A DNA stretch of 24,450 nt, taken from the NCBI RefSeq assembly GCF_000988165.1, contig NW_020169357.1, positions 1 to 24,450 on the forward strand. Reading direction: 5' to 3'. This DNA is from Vairimorpha ceranae. Taxonomy: Eukaryota > Microsporidia > Nosematidae. This document shows positions 1 to 7,862 of the stretch, one piece after another; positions within the stretch are counted from its first letter, which is position 1; every line of letters starts with the position of its first letter. Both the position numbers and the translations under genes were made by a program. Under the pieces are notes generated by a model, which searched no databases, was not told the DNA's origin, and was given only the letters and a program-made list of their open reading frames with translations.

Positions 1-1
1 T

Positions 2-106
2 AAATCTGCGATTCATTTATCTTTAGAAATAGACTGGTTTATTTCCCCTTTAAAAAACATTGTGGATAATATTGAAAAAGAATATGATCGAGTAAAATCT
101 AACTGA
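2..106 (+). CDS. C-terminal end of a paralog of the 437-aa unknown protein (truncated by window edge)
   Basis: Thirty-four codons are open from the window edge to a TGA stop at 104-106. They align without gaps to residues 404-437 of the intact protein encoded at 14377-15690; I count 17 identities in 34, including the shared core ISPLK, then I.D.I.KEY.R and a final N. Both proteins stop at the same place. The following 3' flank is also partly conserved between the two loci. Only the last part of the gene is inside the window, so I cannot say whether the rest is intact. Function is unknown; no catalytic motif is visible. Confidence 0.65.
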   Translation, partial: KSAIHLSLEIDWFISPLKNIVDNIEKEYDRVKSN

Positions 107-212
107 TATATTTAATAAAGTATTAATTGACACGATTTTCACATACTTTTTAACAAAATCTACATCTGTACTATCTTATAACTAGTAAAAAAAAAAGAAC
201 ATTACAGCTTTA
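107..212 (+). other. 3' flank shared with the intact paralog
   Basis: The stretch from about 128 to 183 (taattgacac... through acatctgtactatctta) aligns with 15962-16021 downstream of the intact paralog (taattgataag... through acatccgtattatctttt). Only about 20 bases separate the stop codon from the similarity here, against about 270 at the other locus. This supports duplication of the gene together with its 3' region. No separate gene is visible. Confidence 0.5.
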
Positions 213-410
213 CTGTGCAAATGACGATAACGTATTTTCGATTGAGGTGTCTTTCAATAATAGAACATACGTGATAATGATTTATTAAGGTCATATTCGA
301 CTTTATCATGCCCTTTATTTGGGGAAGAAGTTTTATAATAAATTTATAATATATGTCGAGAGCATCAAAAAGATTGACATTAAATATAATATTAGTATTG
401 TGGAACACAA
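213..410 (-). repeat. Candidate LTR of the adjacent minus-strand Ty3/gypsy-like element
   Basis: Directly after the last recognisable pol codons on the minus strand (about 411-530), the minus strand starts TGTTGTGTTCCACAATA at position 410. A TG start immediately after pol is typical of an LTR. The terminus is an imperfect palindrome (plus strand 394-410: TATTGTG-GAA-CACAACA). The outer edge at 213 (TG on the plus strand) is a guess. No target duplication or second LTR was found. Confidence 0.3.
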
Positions 411-1560
411 CATCCTACCCCCTCATTTGATATCTTTCACGTGGTTCCATCCTTTTTTTTGCTACTTTGATCCATTTCCCCCTTTTTTCTACTTCACTGA
501 CTGTAACTGGTCTCTCGTATATTGCTCTTCTGTTTTTTTTGTGTAAACTTTTTTACTATTGTCAGTAGATGAACCATCACTGACCATTAGAATCCCTCGA
601 TCCGAATGTTCCGTCAACCCGCCAAACGTCTAAAAGAATAAATTAAATAAAATCAAACAAACAGTAAGGATTTTGGGACACCTAAATAGTGCCAAAATCA
701 ACTGATAAAAATATTAATTTTGTTTGACGGCTCTCACGAGTAAATTAAAAAGCTATTTAGGGAAAATGTTTCCAAAAGGGGTATCATGGGTTTAGAGAAA
801 CAGAAATCATGCAATAAATCATTTCTTTCAACACCTTCTTCTGCTACAGATCGATAAAACAGCCCTATCATACATATACTTGATCGTGTGATTTAATTAT
901 TGTCATGTTGACGTTTTTGGTTTTCTTTTCTGGCAGTCTTTCTTTAAACTTGTTTATAGTTTATCAACGGGATCGCAAAAGTTATATTTGTATATTTTTT
1001 CGAAGAGTAAATGTAGTTTTGATCTTTTGTAATTTAAATTAAGTCTACGCCTCATTTTTTGTATTATTTCTGAATTCGTTCTTAATTATCTGGGACAATT
1101 TCATTTGGCGTTGGCTTGTACAAACATGTGTGTACTGATTTGGTCTCGTGTTTTTTTAAAAATTTTCAAATTTTTACTAACTAGTTGGGTGCTATTGTCT
1201 GCTATTAATGTCCGCGGTGTTCCAAATTGTAAAAGCCATTTTTTTACCTTTTTTATTTACGTTTGAATCATAGTTTATTAAGATAATATATTTGACCAAA
1301 TGGTGTATATATATCAGTTATAGTCAAAAAATTTCCTTTATAGTCTTCGTCAGTTGTTTTGTAGTTTCTCATGTCTATCGGCCCGAATATATCGATGCCA
1401 ATTTTTTCAAAGGGAGATTTTCCGTGATTGGGGTTTGTTTATCTTAGTATTTTAGTGGATTTCTTATACGTTTTACATGTATTGTAATTATTAATTACTT
1501 CACTTATTGTTCTTTTAACGTTTTTTCAGGCATAAAACTGTTTAATGTTATAGTAGGTTA
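411..1560 (-). pseudogene. Ty3/gypsy-like integrase relic (pol 3' part), multiply frameshifted
   Basis: Read on the minus strand from high to low coordinates, there is a zinc-binding remnant (VKRTISEVINNYNTCKTYKK, about 1540-1460, one in-frame TGA, first Cys of the CxxC pair read as Tyr). The integrase core follows: GIDIFGP with the first catalytic Asp at 1391-1393, then TLIADNSTQ with the second Asp at 1197-1199. The expected third catalytic Glu region (about 1100) reads IVPD instead of the usual V-E. Further down (about 411-600) are highly charged C-terminal pieces including RRAIYERPVTVSEVEKRG. Integrase inserts retroelement cDNA into the host genome. Several frameshifts and stops make it inactive. 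No reverse transcriptase is attached; the upstream part is cut off at the Merlin element. Confidence 0.7.
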
Positions 1561-1570
1561 TGGTTATACC

Positions 1571-1670
1571 GGCACTACTTCATCTTTCTACCCCATCCGA
1601 ATAACTACGTACAGAATTTTTTAAAGTGAACGTAGTTATTCGAAGGGGGATGGAAAGATGAAGTAAAGGT
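1571..1670. repeat. Left end of Merlin: 34-35 bp head-to-head foldback
   Basis: 1577-1610 and 1630-1664 are near-perfect inverted copies separated by a 19-base loop. The left arm starts acttcatctttctacccc and ends cgaataactacgt; the right arm read on the other strand starts acttcatctttccatccccc and ends cgaataactacgt. The outer 24 bases of the left arm are also the element's left terminal repeat. So the terminal repeat is present twice here, head to head. It could be a short MITE-like element of about 100 bp abutting the Merlin copy, or a duplicated end. Confidence 0.8.
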
Positions 1671-1735
1671 AAAAAAAGAATTATTTTTTAACCCCTCTTA
1701 TGTAAAATCTAAAAGAGGTAGTTTTATGTTTTAAA

Positions 1736-2560
1736 TTTAGTGAAGCATTTTTTCTAGAAAATGCCAAAACAATAGAATTTTTTATATAAATTGATCTTAT
1801 AAAAAATGAAAAAAATTGTGTGAGATGTGACAACAAAATGAGGATTATGGTGGCTGCCACGTATTTACGTATATAGACGGGTATACTTACAGATGCTCTT
1901 CTAAAGGCATGCAGATCAAAGCCAAGCCTAAAGAAGGGGTCTAAAATGGCCATCTTGGATATAGAATTTGTAAAAATTCTTAGGGAAATGTATTGCTGGG
2001 TATATGATTATACCCTAAGACAGGCCATTGAATTCTGCGATTGTTCGGAGAACACTTACATTAAAATCAAAGACCTGATTTTGCAAGTAATTTCTGAACA
2101 AGAGCCAGAAATGGTTAAAATAGGTGGAAAAGGATTGGAGTGCAGTTTGACGAAGCGGCTATCTGTAATGGGGAGTTAATACCTAACCCATCTAGTATTC
2201 TAGACAACAAATCTAATGTACAATGGTTAGTAGGGGTGTAGAAGAGGGAAACTGTAGGAATTTTGTTCTAAAGCTTGTTCCTGACAGAAAGGTTCCGATT
2301 ATACTAGACATGTTGTACCCGTATCTATCATTGTTATTGATGGTTATCCATCTTACCCCAGGGCTGTTACTAAATTTGGATCTTGCCATGAAGTGGTAAA
2401 CCACTCTGTTGGGTTTTTAATGCTTAAGGAGCACATACGAACCAAATTAAAAACCTGTGATCACATCTTAAGCATGCCTATCGAAAACGTGCTGGCATAA
2501 ATAAAAGCTGAACAAGTTTGTTTTTAAATAAGTGGCAATGGAGGAAATGAAACGTTCAAA
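1736..2560 (+). pseudogene. Merlin-type transposase (ISXO2-like DDE), broken
   Basis: Homology runs through several frames. From 1736 it begins FSEAFFLENAKTIEFF, followed by a zinc ribbon CVRCDNKM. Another frame gives DGYTYRCSSKGMQIKAKPKEG. From 1946 a third frame gives 77 residues with MAILDIEF, FCDCSENTY and KIGGKGLE. The frame then shifts at about 2140: DETAICNGEL carries the first catalytic Asp, and VIDGYPSYPRAV (Asp codon 2339-2341) the second. In the terminal block GAHTNQIKNL the residue normally Glu is Lys (AAA at 2449-2451), and the next aromatic position is a TGA at 2458-2460. The transposase would cut and paste the element through its terminal repeats. At least three frameshifts and two stops make it inactive. 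No convincing start codon is visible. Confidence 0.8.
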
Positions 2561-2677
2561 ACAGCGAAAACAGGATAATTAGGACTTCATTATATAGACT
2601 ATACAAATGTTTAGATTTCAATTTTTTGTAGCCAATCATTTTTTTAAAAAATACATTTATTTTGTTTAAAAAACAAA

Positions 2678-2700
2678 GGGGGAAATGATGAAATAGCGCC
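2678..2700. repeat. Right terminal inverted repeat of Merlin
   Basis: GGGGGAAATGATGAAATAGCGCC; its reverse complement matches 17 of the first 23 bases of the left end at 1571. It abuts RNase H coding sequence of the neighbouring retroelement directly at 2701. Confidence 0.7.
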
Positions 2701-3866
2701 AATTAATCGATGGTTTGAGAAGATTCAGGAGTTCGACTTTAAGATTGAGTATATAGCGGAAGAAGAAATGGTAGTGGCTGATTTACTTAGTAGATTATAT
2801 ACAGCCGAAGAAGAAGAGAAAAAGAAAAAAATTAGGCTAGAAAAGATAAACAAATTGAATGTAAAAGAAATAAGCACTTTAAATACGTTGACAAAAAAGA
2901 GATGTGTGCTTTTTTTAGCGGAAGAGAATGGGAGATTTATTTCGAGAAGAATAAAGAAAAATTGATTATTGATTGGCATTTGAATTAACTTATAGAAGTA
3001 AAACTACAGTATAATACAAGTTAAGAAAACAAAACTATAAGCCATTAATAAAAGATTAAATAGAAAGAGCTTTAAAGAGATGTGAGACGTGTCAGAAGGA
3101 CGAGCGCAGTCAGTAATTTTATAATTATAGCAAGATATTTAAAAAAAGTTGGTATCGATTTAATTAAATTTAGGGAAGAAAGATTTTTTGTCATAGTTGG
3201 ATTGATTACTTTGCGAGAAGATTATTGAGAAAAGTTATAAAAAGCAAGCACGCATCTGAAGTAATTACTTTTTTGAAGGATATATTTACTAAGGGTAAAA
3301 AACCAGAGTAAATAGTAACCGATAACGGCAAAGTATTTGAAATAAGGACATGAGGAAGCTTTGTAAGACATTGAGCATTGAACGCAGGAGGCTAAGCTTA
3401 GAGTCACACAGAATTAATGGTAGGATTAATAGAACCATTAGGACAATAAGAGATGGAATATTAAAAAGTAAGAAGGAATCATTTACAGACAAAGTTTATG
3501 AAGCAATTGAGAAATATAACTTAAGCTTCCATGCAGGATTAAAATGCATTCTGGTAGAAGCTGTAGATGATAAGACAGGGACAGTTATGATAGAGAATAG
3601 TTCCCAAGGAAGTTATGCTAAGAGGTTTAAGCAGTGGTATAGGCAACAATTTATTAAACACGAAAAGGTTAGAGCTGCTAAAAATGAGAATTTAAAAGGA
3701 TGTAATTAGTACAATAAAGACAGATTTTTAAATCGGGGTATGATAATTAAGACCTGCTCAGAAGATTCTTATATAGTGAGACTTAAAAATGGAAGATATG
3801 TAAAGAAAAGATATTACGATCCGAAAGGACTTAGTAAGAAGACGCGTTTTAAAGCATGAGACTAAC
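2701..3866 (+). pseudogene. Ty3/gypsy-like pol relic: RNase H tail and integrase
   Basis: The relic begins inside RNase H (INRWFEKIQEFDFKIEYI) with the last active-site Asp in VVADLLSR (GAT 2780-2782), followed by a Lys/Glu-rich linker. In other frames come a zinc-finger remnant (LKRCETCQKDER, about 3075-3105), the region of the first integrase Asp, and FARRLLRK. IVTDNGKVF at about 3313-3340 carries the second Asp, just after an in-frame TAA. In the third catalytic block, GRINRTIRTIRDGI, the expected Glu is Asn (AAT at 3428-3430). The longest open part (3350-3709) continues into the C-terminal domain (NSSQGSYAKRFKQWYRQQF). After a stop, SYIVRLKNGRYVKKRYYDPK ends the protein near 3860. It is inactive. 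Its 5' part (protease, reverse transcriptase) is absent and is cut at the Merlin end. Confidence 0.8.
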
Positions 3867-3915
3867 CGCCTGGAGCGGGATATTTTTTTCTATCATAATG
3901 TTAAACCCCAATTAT
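3811..3915 (+). repeat. Direct repeat copy 1: pol tail plus start of 3' flank
   Basis: This stretch (ttacgatccgaaaggactta... through gttaaaccccaattatgtca) recurs at 4228-4325 in diverged form (ttatgattcgaaaggacttta... through attaaacaccaactctgtta). It covers the last pol codons (YYDPKGL versus HYDSKGL) and the putative LTR start. It implies a second truncated copy of the same element family about 420 bp downstream. Confidence 0.6.
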
Positions 3916-3997
3916 GTCAAGCACTAATATTAGTTAGTTTTTTTAGATTTAATATTCATAAAACCAAACAGATTTTTTAGATTGGATTATTATAAAA

Positions 3998-4085
3998 TTT
4001 TACAAAAAAATTCTTTTTTTGGTCCCTTATCTTTCAGTATTTTTACAAAAAAAATATGGTTTTTTAAGCCTTATCTTTTAGAACT
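3998..4085 (+). repeat. Tandem repeat, two units of about 43-44 bp
   Basis: Two adjacent units both run ttttacaaaaaaa, a T-run, then ccttatctttcag (first, 3998-4040) or ccttatcttttag (second, 4041-4085). The landmark ccttat is 44 bases apart (4025 and 4069). The surrounding 3925-4227 is T/A-rich with no coding signal. Role unknown; possibly LTR or element 3' sequence. Confidence 0.55.
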
Positions 4086-4227
4086 TTTTTGTAAATTTCC
4101 TATGGCAAATTATTTTTAAGGGATGATGTTAAAATCATTATAGTAACAGATATATTTGTTTAATTTTAAAACAGTAACTTGGTTTCGTCAACCTCGCTAG
4201 AGGTTACGACAGTTTTGTAACGAAAAA

Positions 4228-4325
4228 ACATTATGATTCGAAAGGACTTTATAAAGAGAAGCGTTTAGAAAGAATTAACTAACTATCTGGAACAAAGATA
4301 TTATATTATTAAACACCAACTCTGT
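4228..4325 (+). pseudogene. Second copy of the Ty3/gypsy pol tail (fragment)
   Basis: A short fragment homologous to 3811-3915, with the HYDSKGL residues corresponding to YYDPKGL there. Only the last codons of pol and the beginning of the following non-coding sequence remain. Downstream 4326-4638 is AT-rich with no recognisable gene. Confidence 0.5.
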
Positions 4326-4638
4326 TATTCTTTATAGATAATAAAAAAACTAGTGAAGTTAAAATTTAAAGCACTAAACGTTTATTTTAAAAATTATAAT
4401 TGTCAATATCAAGTTTATTTACCTTTTCTCTTTCTTGCACGAAATTAAATAATTAAAAGTTAAAATAGTTAAATATGAGGAATTAGGAATCCTTGACGAT
4501 AATTTTTCTGTGTACTTAATTTATTGTTATTTTTGTAGGACTTATTCACATAAAAAATTGTAAAATTTAAATTAAAATAGAACTTTCTAAAAATAAAACT
4601 TCGTGAATTTAAAAATTTTATCGCTTGTTTTTCTCTTA

Positions 4639-4842
4639 TCCCTTGAAGTCGGGTGTATTAATAAAATTGCCATGCACTACGTGCATAGCTCGATCTAACA
4701 TATTAACTTCTAGAATACGCTTGTTGTATTTTTTAATACTAGGGTACTCATCAGGAATGCGGCCAAATGAGAGATAAGCCTCAAGGGCGCCTAAGATTCT
4801 AAGGCTTGTTTTTGTAGTCTTATGGGTAATATTGATATAATT
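4639..4842 (-). pseudogene. Unrecognised coding relic, 68 open codons
   Basis: On the minus strand, 68 codons are open between a TAA (complement of 4843-4845) and a TAA (complement of 4636-4638), with no internal stop in a region where stops are frequent. There is no ATG near its beginning. The translation looks like ordinary protein: RILGALEAYLSFGRIP, then DEYPSIKKYNKRILEVN, then MLDRAMHVVHGNF. Its base composition is less AT-rich than its flanks. Just upstream (about 4870-4930) another frame gives DLAYQQGGRANNRIYHD, perhaps the preceding part after a frameshift. I do not recognise the family. Given the setting it may come from another transposable element, but a broken host gene is equally possible. 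Confidence 0.45.
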
Positions 4843-4972
4843 TTAAGATAAAGGAAATTTAATAATGTTTAATCGTGATAAATCCTATTGTTTGCTCTTC
4901 CGCCTTGTTGGTATGCTAAATCGATTTTAACTATTCATTTTTTTCTTATATAGTTTTATTTGTTTAATAATG

Positions 4973-5106
4973 TGGTGCCCGCGGGGATACGCCCTGCTTT
5001 TAAAATATTTTTCAAAAATACATAAATTTTACAATCATTATTTTATTACTTTTTGATTTCTACCTTAATCCACACTCTGGGCTGTACCAATTCCCGCGCT
5101 ATACCA
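4973..5106. other. Two GC-rich islands resembling tRNA 3' ends / primer-binding sites
   Basis: 4973-4997 starts TGGTGCCCGCGGGGATACGC, so its complement ends ...GCGGGCACCA. 5081-5106 ends TTCCCGCGCTATACCA on the plus strand, so its complement starts TGGTATAGCGCGGG. Both are strikingly GC-rich in very AT-rich surroundings and lie about 110 bp apart in opposite orientation. A primer-binding site of an LTR element starts TGG and complements a tRNA 3' end, so these could be two such sites. No full tRNA cloverleaf could be drawn around either. Confidence 0.25.
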
Positions 5107-6099
5107 TTTTCTCCTCCTATTATTCATTTTTTGATCTCCTTCCTTAAAGTTTTTATTTTTATGATTTTTTTTTAAAATGCGATTGTGAGTTTTTAAAACT
5201 AAAATAAATAATTTATACAATTTTTTGTCATAGCACAAAGGTTATGACAATAATAACATTACTCACGACATGCAACAATATAAACAAAGAATATATTAAA
5301 AATAAACAAAGAAAACAAATAGAATAAGTGTGGTAATGGTAGATATTACTACAAGTAATTTTATTATAGTTGCTCACACTTCCTTGAATTCTTTTTTTAT
5401 AAAAACATTTTTATAATTTTTTTATAATAAATTAAAAAATATAGTAAAAAAATATAAAAAAAAAATATTAAAAAAAATTGTGACTGGCTATGTTGGTAAA
5501 AACTTTCTAAAATGTTTTCTACATGAGCTTAATTAAATTTTTATTTACACGTTTAGTTTCATAGTATCTTAGTTCGTATATTGAACTAACTACATCAAAT
5601 AGATTGTTTATTTAATCATTACAGTAAGTTTGTCCAAACAAACCATTAAACGATTTTATCCTACTTTACTATGTTGACACGTTCTAATACTTTTTGTCTT
5701 TCTTTATTTTCACTGATTTGTTTGTTTAATCAATTTTAAAAAATATATAAAAGAATTGCTGCTTGAGAAATCAAAAATGGAAACGAATAAACCGCTTAAC
5801 AAATCTACAAACGCGTTATTCTTATTTTTCAAAGCACGGCAGTAAATAATACATTAGTTTTATTTTTGTTGCAATAAAGTACTGTATGATTTTATTTTTT
5901 TAATATAAGCTACTACAAAACGTTTAAAAAAATAATTAGTCTTACAATTAAAACGAAATGTCAAATTTAACTCAAACTTTAAAATACAAACACATACTTA
6001 AAAAAATAATATCTGTTATTTAATGTTTTTTGATTTAGAAAAGTTGTTTTAAGCTTTTTAATGTATCTAAGGAATATGATGGTTTTGAGGCTTTTTTAA
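5107..6099. other. AT-rich non-coding stretch with small inverted repeats
   Basis: No gene supported. Visible structure: an 8-bp inverted repeat ttgtcata...tatgacaa (5225-5232 and 5243-5250, 10-base loop); a 7-bp pair aagtgtg...cacactt (5326-5332 and 5375-5381) enclosing gtagatattactac; and long A/T homopolymer-like runs around 5395-5480. A minus-strand run near 5690 (SENKERQKVLERVN) may be a coding scrap but is too short to assign. Confidence 0.5.
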
Positions 6100-6350
6100 A
6101 AAAAATAAAAATTATTTATTGATTTTATCACCTCTTTTTTTAACAACATCAATCATCCTCTTCTGCATTCTAATGACATATTTTAACAGATTTTCGGATG
6201 TAAAACTTGATTAGGCTACTAATATCGCAGAATGCAAATTTTGAATATTACTAAATTGTTTTCCATTTTTATAAAATATTTTTGACATATCTGCCGATAA
6301 ATTACAAGAGGATTCAGATTTGGACTTAATGACGGTAGTCCACGCAATGA
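6100..6350 (-). pseudogene. Tc1/mariner transposase C-terminal relic
   Basis: Minus-strand frames give LRGLPSLSPNLNPL, the motif that precedes the last catalytic acid of Tc1/mariner transposases. The acid position itself reads Val (GTA). After a frameshift, SADMSKIFYKNGKQFSNIQ follows and, in another frame, SFTSENLLKYVIRMQKRMID, matching the usual C-terminal helix with a stop shortly after. Catalytic domain parts one and two are missing. The copy lies just downstream of the R2-like element, which is on the same strand. No terminal repeats were identified. It is a different, older copy than the one at 7828-9249. Confidence 0.6.
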
Positions 6351-6394
6351 AAAAAGATATATTTCTTGGGGTATATATATAAGTTTTCTTGTTT

Positions 6395-7110
6395 TTATTC
6401 ATTACAGGCCGTCTTCGAAACTTCTAATCCCGAGTCCATCATCTTAAAGTTTTCCTTTTCAATACCTACTTCTAACCCCAGATAAATGTCGGGGCTTCGG
6501 CGACTGGCTATAGCTAGGCTTTACAGTGTCATCTTAAAAACTCTTGTTTGTATATATGCCTCTGTTCAAAACTCCAATCCTAGGTCGTTTGCATATAGGG
6601 GGTGATGATTTGTTACTATACCATCCCACGTCATCACATAGGGGATAATTTTAGACTTAACTTACGCATTGAGGTTGTATGGTTTGCTAGAATTTATGTT
6701 TTTTCTCCGTTTCAACAGTGTAGGGTTTTCAAAACACGTGGTTAACTTCTACTATTGTAATTTCTTTCTTTATTTTATCTACAAGTCCATGCAATCAATA
6801 TTATTATTTTAAAACTATATCTTAGTTGCACAAGCTCGATGGCAAGATGCATTATCTTCTTAAAAATATAATTTAAATTAAAATCTACCTCATTACAATT
6901 ATTTTTTATACTCTCAAGAAATGTTAATAAGAGAGTTTTAAGCATCCTACTATAAGCAATGCTTTTCTATTTATTGTCACGGCTCCAGAGAGCGACCTTG
7001 CATAGAGAGTGACCATGTTTAAAATTATATCGTTGCTCTATTTTAAATAAATAATCCATAAAATTATTTATCTGAAAGCATCTATATACTTTTTTTCAAT
7101 TTCTTTTTTA
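6395..7110 (-). pseudogene. R2-like non-LTR retrotransposon, C-terminal part of the ORF
   Basis: On the minus strand one frame gives HGLVDKIKKEITIVEVNHVF, a TGA, then KPYTVETEKKHKF and a TAG. After a shift it gives KIIPYVMTWDGIVTNHH, a TGA, TEAYIQTRVFKMTL, a TAA, and then about 37 residues to the final TAA (complement of 6395-6397). The order (a D-K-...-I-V-E-V block, then TVE.EKKHK, then a hydrophobic IIPYVMTWDGIVT block) matches the C-terminal endonuclease region of R2/Dong-type LINEs, which nick DNA and prime reverse transcription there. Upstream (6740-7110) frames such as NFKHGHSLCKVALWSRDN may be the preceding segment. Reverse transcriptase itself was not found. Family assignment is from motif order only. 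Confidence 0.55.
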
Positions 7111-7547
7111 GTGTGGCCTTATATTTGCTTTTTTTTAAGTATAATTTTGTCATTTTAATATAATTAATTGAAATCATAGTTAATTAACAGAAAAAATTAA
7201 TTTAAGAAAAAACAAATTTTATTGGAAAACGAAGTTTTTTAAAAAAAATAATATTTTAAATTTTTTATTTAAAAGTTTTAATTTTAAAAGAATTGAGATG
7301 CATCTTTAAATTTAAATTAAAAAAATTATTATAAAAACTTTAAACTTGTAATTAAAAAATTTACTAAAAATATATTTATTTTAAATAAAAAATTAAAATT
7401 ATACGATGCTATAACTATGTGTTATATACAGAGTGATTGGCATATCAAATCTATATTAGATTACTTTTATAATCAAACGGGGATTAAGAACGTAAACAAG
7501 TAAAAAAATAGAAAATTAATCAAAAGAATTTATTTTTTTCACTAGGC
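7111..7547. other. AT-rich stretch without a recognisable gene
   Basis: Long runs of A and T with frequent stops in all frames. No coding or structural signal could be supported between the R2-like relic and the end of the KRBA2-like element. Confidence 0.6.
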
Positions 7548-7825
7548 TTATTGATACAATTTCTTCAATACCACTATTTTCAACTTTAGTACGATTATTT
7601 GATAGAATTTAGTTACTTTTCTAAGTGTAGAATAAAATGTGTCTAATTTTAACTTCTTTGTTTTACTATTTATATCAAAACCTTTTTTTATCAGAATATT
7701 GTCATCCATATTTATGTCATTAATAGAATTATGCATGCATTTTCTGTCCATGCGTGCTAGATATTTTTGATTAGCTTAAATTGTATCAATGACTTTATAT
7801 CATCCTCTTTAATATTTTTAAGTTG
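7548..7825 (-). pseudogene. KRBA2-like integrase, C-terminal domain
   Basis: A 67-codon open frame starts at the ATG complementary to 7749-7751: MDRKCMHNSINDINMDDNI, then LIKKGFDINSKTKKLKLD, FYSTLRKVTKF and a stop at 7548. A related copy lies on the plus strand at 24160, so the block is part of a repeated element. Upstream of the ATG, NQKYLAR continues in frame until a stop, and the ATG is probably internal to the original polyprotein. The small basic/hydrophobic domain fits the DNA-binding C-terminus that follows the integrase core. It is separated from the core by the Tc1 insertion. Confidence 0.65.
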
Positions 7826-7862
7826 TACAGTTTGTTTCAAAAAAAAGAAATATTTTTTTACA
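7826..7862. repeat. Left TA target and terminal inverted repeat of Tc1/mariner element
   Basis: TA (7826-7827) is followed by CAGTTTGTTTCAAAAAAAAG and AAATATTTTTTT. The reverse complement of 9215-9249 reads CAATATATTTGAAAAAAAAG then AATATTTTTT. The ends thus match well over about 33 bases. Confidence 0.75.

Larger units (their letters stand above)
1571..2700 (+). mobile_element. Merlin DNA transposon, degenerate
   Basis: The element is bounded by GGCACTACTTCATC at 1571 and, on the opposite strand, GGCGCTATTTCATC at 2700. Over 23 bases the two ends match at 17 positions by my count. Between them lies one broken plus-strand transposase of the Merlin type (zinc ribbon plus ISXO2-like DDE core). 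The length of 1.13 kb fits a small Merlin element. I see no 8-9 bp target duplication: ggttatacc lies on the left and aattaatcg on the right, and the flanking relics (minus-strand integrase left, plus-strand RNase H right) do not join into one reading. A rearrangement after insertion is likely. Confidence 0.75.

Noticed and set aside
319..546. Plus-strand open frame of 75 codons
   Set aside because: It overlaps the candidate LTR and the minus-strand integrase C-terminus; its Phe/Pro-rich translation is antisense of a Lys/Gly-rich coding stretch.
1681..1953. Minus-strand open frame of 90 codons
   Set aside because: It lies antisense to the Merlin transposase relic, whose plus-strand frames carry recognisable zinc-ribbon and DDE motifs; the minus reading has none.
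1571..2700. Target-site duplication for Merlin
   Set aside because: The 8-9 bases outside each end (ggttatacc; aattaatcg) do not match, so none is claimed.
2725..2979. Minus-strand open frame of 84 codons rich in Phe/Ser
   Set aside because: It is the antisense shadow of the RNase H tail and its Lys/Glu-rich linker.
5081..5106. Possible tRNA gene ending in CCA
   Set aside because: No matching 5' acceptor strand, D-arm or anticodon stem could be found within 90 bases upstream, and the T-loop consensus is absent.
6211..6402. Minus-strand open frame of 63 codons starting MNKNKKTYIY
   Set aside because: Its first half is a chance extension; only the second half (SADMSKIFYKNGKQ) matches a Tc1/mariner C-terminus, so it is annotated as part of that relic.
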